From: Leptolinea sp964404415
Lineage (GTDB): Bacteria > Chloroflexota > Anaerolineae > Anaerolineales > Anaerolineaceae
DNA length: 14,497 nt
Reading direction: 5' to 3'
Assembly (NCBI GenBank): GCA_964404415.1
Contig: CAYOKC010000095.1
Span: 1 to 14,497, forward strand
The position numbers and the translations under genes were made by a program. Position 1 is the stretch's first letter; the number at the start of each line of letters is the position of its first letter. Shown in pieces: positions 12,836 through 14,497 of this stretch. Under the pieces are notes generated by a model. The model had not been told where the DNA came from. It saw only the letters and a program-made list of their open reading frames with translations, and did no database searches.

Positions 12836-14497
12836 TCAGGCAACAACGAAAGAAGCATTGAACGTTTTCAACGCTTCACGGAGTTTCTTGTCGGTTTCGG
12901 GCGTGATCATTTTCTTCTCGGCGATATCTTTGCCGAGCGCCGGATTACTGGTTTCCATGAACCGCAGCATCGCCGATTCCCATGACCGCATTTTTTCCAC
13001 AGGGATCTGGTCGGCATAGCCGTTGGTCCCGGCGAACAGCACCGTCACCATCTGTTCCAGTGACATGGGTTCGTACTGAAGCTGCTTGAGGATCTCCTGC
13101 AGTCGTTGACCACGGTTCAACTGCGCCTGGGTTGACTTATCCAGATCGGAGCCGAACATGGCAAAGGCTGCCAGGTCGCGATAGGCGGCCATATCCAACC
13201 GCAGACGTGACGCCACCTGTTTCATGGCTTTTGTTTGAGCGGAACCGCCCACGCGGGAAACCGAGATACCCACGTTCACAGCCGGGCGAATACCGGCGTT
13301 GAACAGGTTGGATTCAAGGTAGATCTGTCCATCGGTGATGGAGATCACGTTCGTGGGAATGTACGCTGAAACGTCACCCAGCAGGGTTTCAATGATGGGC
13401 AGAGCGGTCAATGAACCGCCGGTGCCTTCCACTTTGACAACCTTGCAGTTATCGGCATCACTCCGTGCTTTTAGCGCGGCTTCCGCTTCGTCTTTCGAGC
13501 GCGGGCCTTCGTAAATTACTTTATCAATACCGTCAGCCACGTTGGCCATTGGCGCGGAAAAATCTTTGTTGACGATCACATATTTATTGGCCATGCGGGC
13601 CGCGCGCTCCAGAAGGCGGCTGTGCAGATAAAACACATCACCGGGATACGCCTCTCGGCCTGGCGGACGGCGCAGCAGCAGGGAGACCTGCCGGTATGCC
13701 CACGCGTGCTTGGATATGTCATCGTAAATTACCAGCGCGTCTTTACCGCGTTCCATGAAGTCTTCACCAATGGCGCAGCCGGAATACGGGGCAATGTATT
13801 GCATGGCGGCCGGTTCGTCAGCAGCCGCAAGCACAACCACCGTGTGGCTCATAGCTCCGTGTCGTTCCAGCAGGGCGATGGTCCGGGCTACGGATGATTT
13901 CTTCTGACCGATCGCAACATAGATGCAGATCAGGTCTTTGCCCTTCTGGTTGATGATGGTATCAATCGCCAGGGCAGTTTTGCCGGTCTGACGGTCGCCA
14001 ATGATCAATTCGCGTTGACCGCGGCCGATGGGGATCATGGCGTCAATGGCCTTAATACCGGTCTGCACCGGTGTATCCACATCCTGCCGTTCAATTACGT
14101 TGGGTGCGATGCGTTCGATAGGCATGAAACGGCTGTAATCCAGGGCGCCTTTGCCATCCACCGGCTCGCCCAGCGCGTTGACCACGCGGCCGACAAGCCC
14201 GTCACCCACCGGAACTGATGCGATACGTCCGGTAGACCGAACCTGCATACCTTCTGTAACAGTGGAATAGTCACCCAGAATGATGATACCCACACTGTTT
14301 TTTTCCAGGTTGAAGGCGATACCCATAACGCCGTTTTCAAATTGAACCAGTTCCTGCGACCGGACTGAGGACAGTCCATCCGCTCTGGCGATTCCATCAC
14401 CGGCTTCCGTGACAACCCCAACATCGCGTATTTCTACCTGCGGCTTGAAGGACTCAATCTTTTGAGTCAGATCCATGGTGATGGAAGAAACAATATC
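12836..14497 (-). CDS. atpA: F1Fo ATP synthase subunit alpha, probably cut at the right edge
   Basis: Alpha carries the non-catalytic nucleotide sites of F1. Numbered from the first in-window ATG (14476, 546 residues): P-loop GDRQTGKT (160-167), LLLRRPPGREAYPGD (266-280), GSLTALPIIET (354-364), and the arginine finger Arg408 in SVSRVGG. Between RAAR (291-294) and GSLT there are 59 residues where E. coli has 18, an insertion of about 40 rich in Lys, Asp and Glu. The ATG at 14476 has no ribosome binding site, and the frame stays open to the edge reading DIVSSIT, which resembles the EEISSI of normal alpha N termini. The true start is therefore probably a few codons beyond the window, and I extend the call to the edge. 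First gene of the visible atpA-G-D-C set. Confidence 0.95.
   Translation of the reverse strand, partial: DIVSSITMDLTQKIESFKPQVEIRDVGVVTEAGDGIARADGLSSVRSQELVQFENGVMGIAFNLEKNSVGIIILGDYSTVTEGMQVRSTGRIASVPVGDGLVGRVVNALGEPVDGKGALDYSRFMPIERIAPNVIERQDVDTPVQTGIKAIDAMIPIGRGQRELIIGDRQTGKTALAIDTIINQKGKDLICIYVAIGQKKSSVARTIALLERHGAMSHTVVVLAAADEPAAMQYIAPYSGCAIGEDFMERGKDALVIYDDISKHAWAYRQVSLLLRRPPGREAYPGDVFYLHSRLLERAARMANKYVIVNKDFSAPMANVADGIDKVIYEGPRSKDEAEAALKARSDADNCKVVKVEGTGGSLTALPIIETLLGDVSAYIPTNVISITDGQIYLESNLFNAGIRPAVNVGISVSRVGGSAQTKAMKQVASRLRLDMAAYRDLAAFAMFGSDLDKSTQAQLNRGQRLQEILKQLQYEPMSLEQMVTVLFAGTNGYADQIPVEKMRSWESAMLRFMETSNPALGKDIAEKKMITPETDKKLREALKTFNASFVVA

Overview
The window looks like a fragment of a Chloroflexota genome, probably Anaerolineae, and probably from a metagenome assembly. 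This is an inference from protein character: an F1 ATP synthase operon ending in an mreB-like gene, a lipoprotein HtrA with two PDZ domains, and a YugP/YgjP metalloprotease pair. No rRNA or other phylogenetic marker is present. A run of 10 N at 4571-4580 is an assembly scaffolding gap. I see no tRNA, rRNA, CRISPR array, insertion sequence or phage gene. No gene-free stretch exceeds about 140 bases.

Layout, left to right. (1) 1-2565: two divergent multispanning GT-C type membrane proteins likely to build surface glycans. The first is cut by the left edge; the second is a family 39 glycosyltransferase. A hairpin at 2570-2598 separates the second from the next, convergent block. (2) 2620-6513, minus strand: an OmpR/PhoB-type response regulator, a sensor histidine kinase translationally coupled to it, and an HtrA-like lipoprotein protease. 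Three direct repeats with an exact 11-base period lie just upstream of the protease gene, at the place where a PhoB-type regulator would activate it. This has the logic of an envelope-stress module, with CssRS-HtrA and MprAB-PepD as known analogies. (3) 6653-8116: a YugP-type membrane zinc protease (plus) and a YgjP-type zinc metallopeptidase (minus), convergent, with an intrinsic terminator for the first embedded in the coding end of the second. (4) 8194-8670: a Rex-like redox sensor that has only its NAD-binding half. (5) 8708-9001: an AT-rich MNT-type nucleotidyltransferase without a HEPN partner. (6) 9009-14497, minus strand: atpA-atpG-atpD-atpC followed by a divergent mreB-like gene, closely spaced and probably one transcript. 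The membrane Fo genes and delta would lie beyond the right edge.

I did not find a complete, obviously new multi-gene system. The items most worth attention are the MreB-like protein that has lost residues needed for ATP hydrolysis, the Rex protein without its DNA-binding domain, the phased repeat operator upstream of htrA, a roughly 40-residue insertion in ATP synthase alpha, and the kinase gene that looks broken only because of an assembly gap whose flanks overlap.
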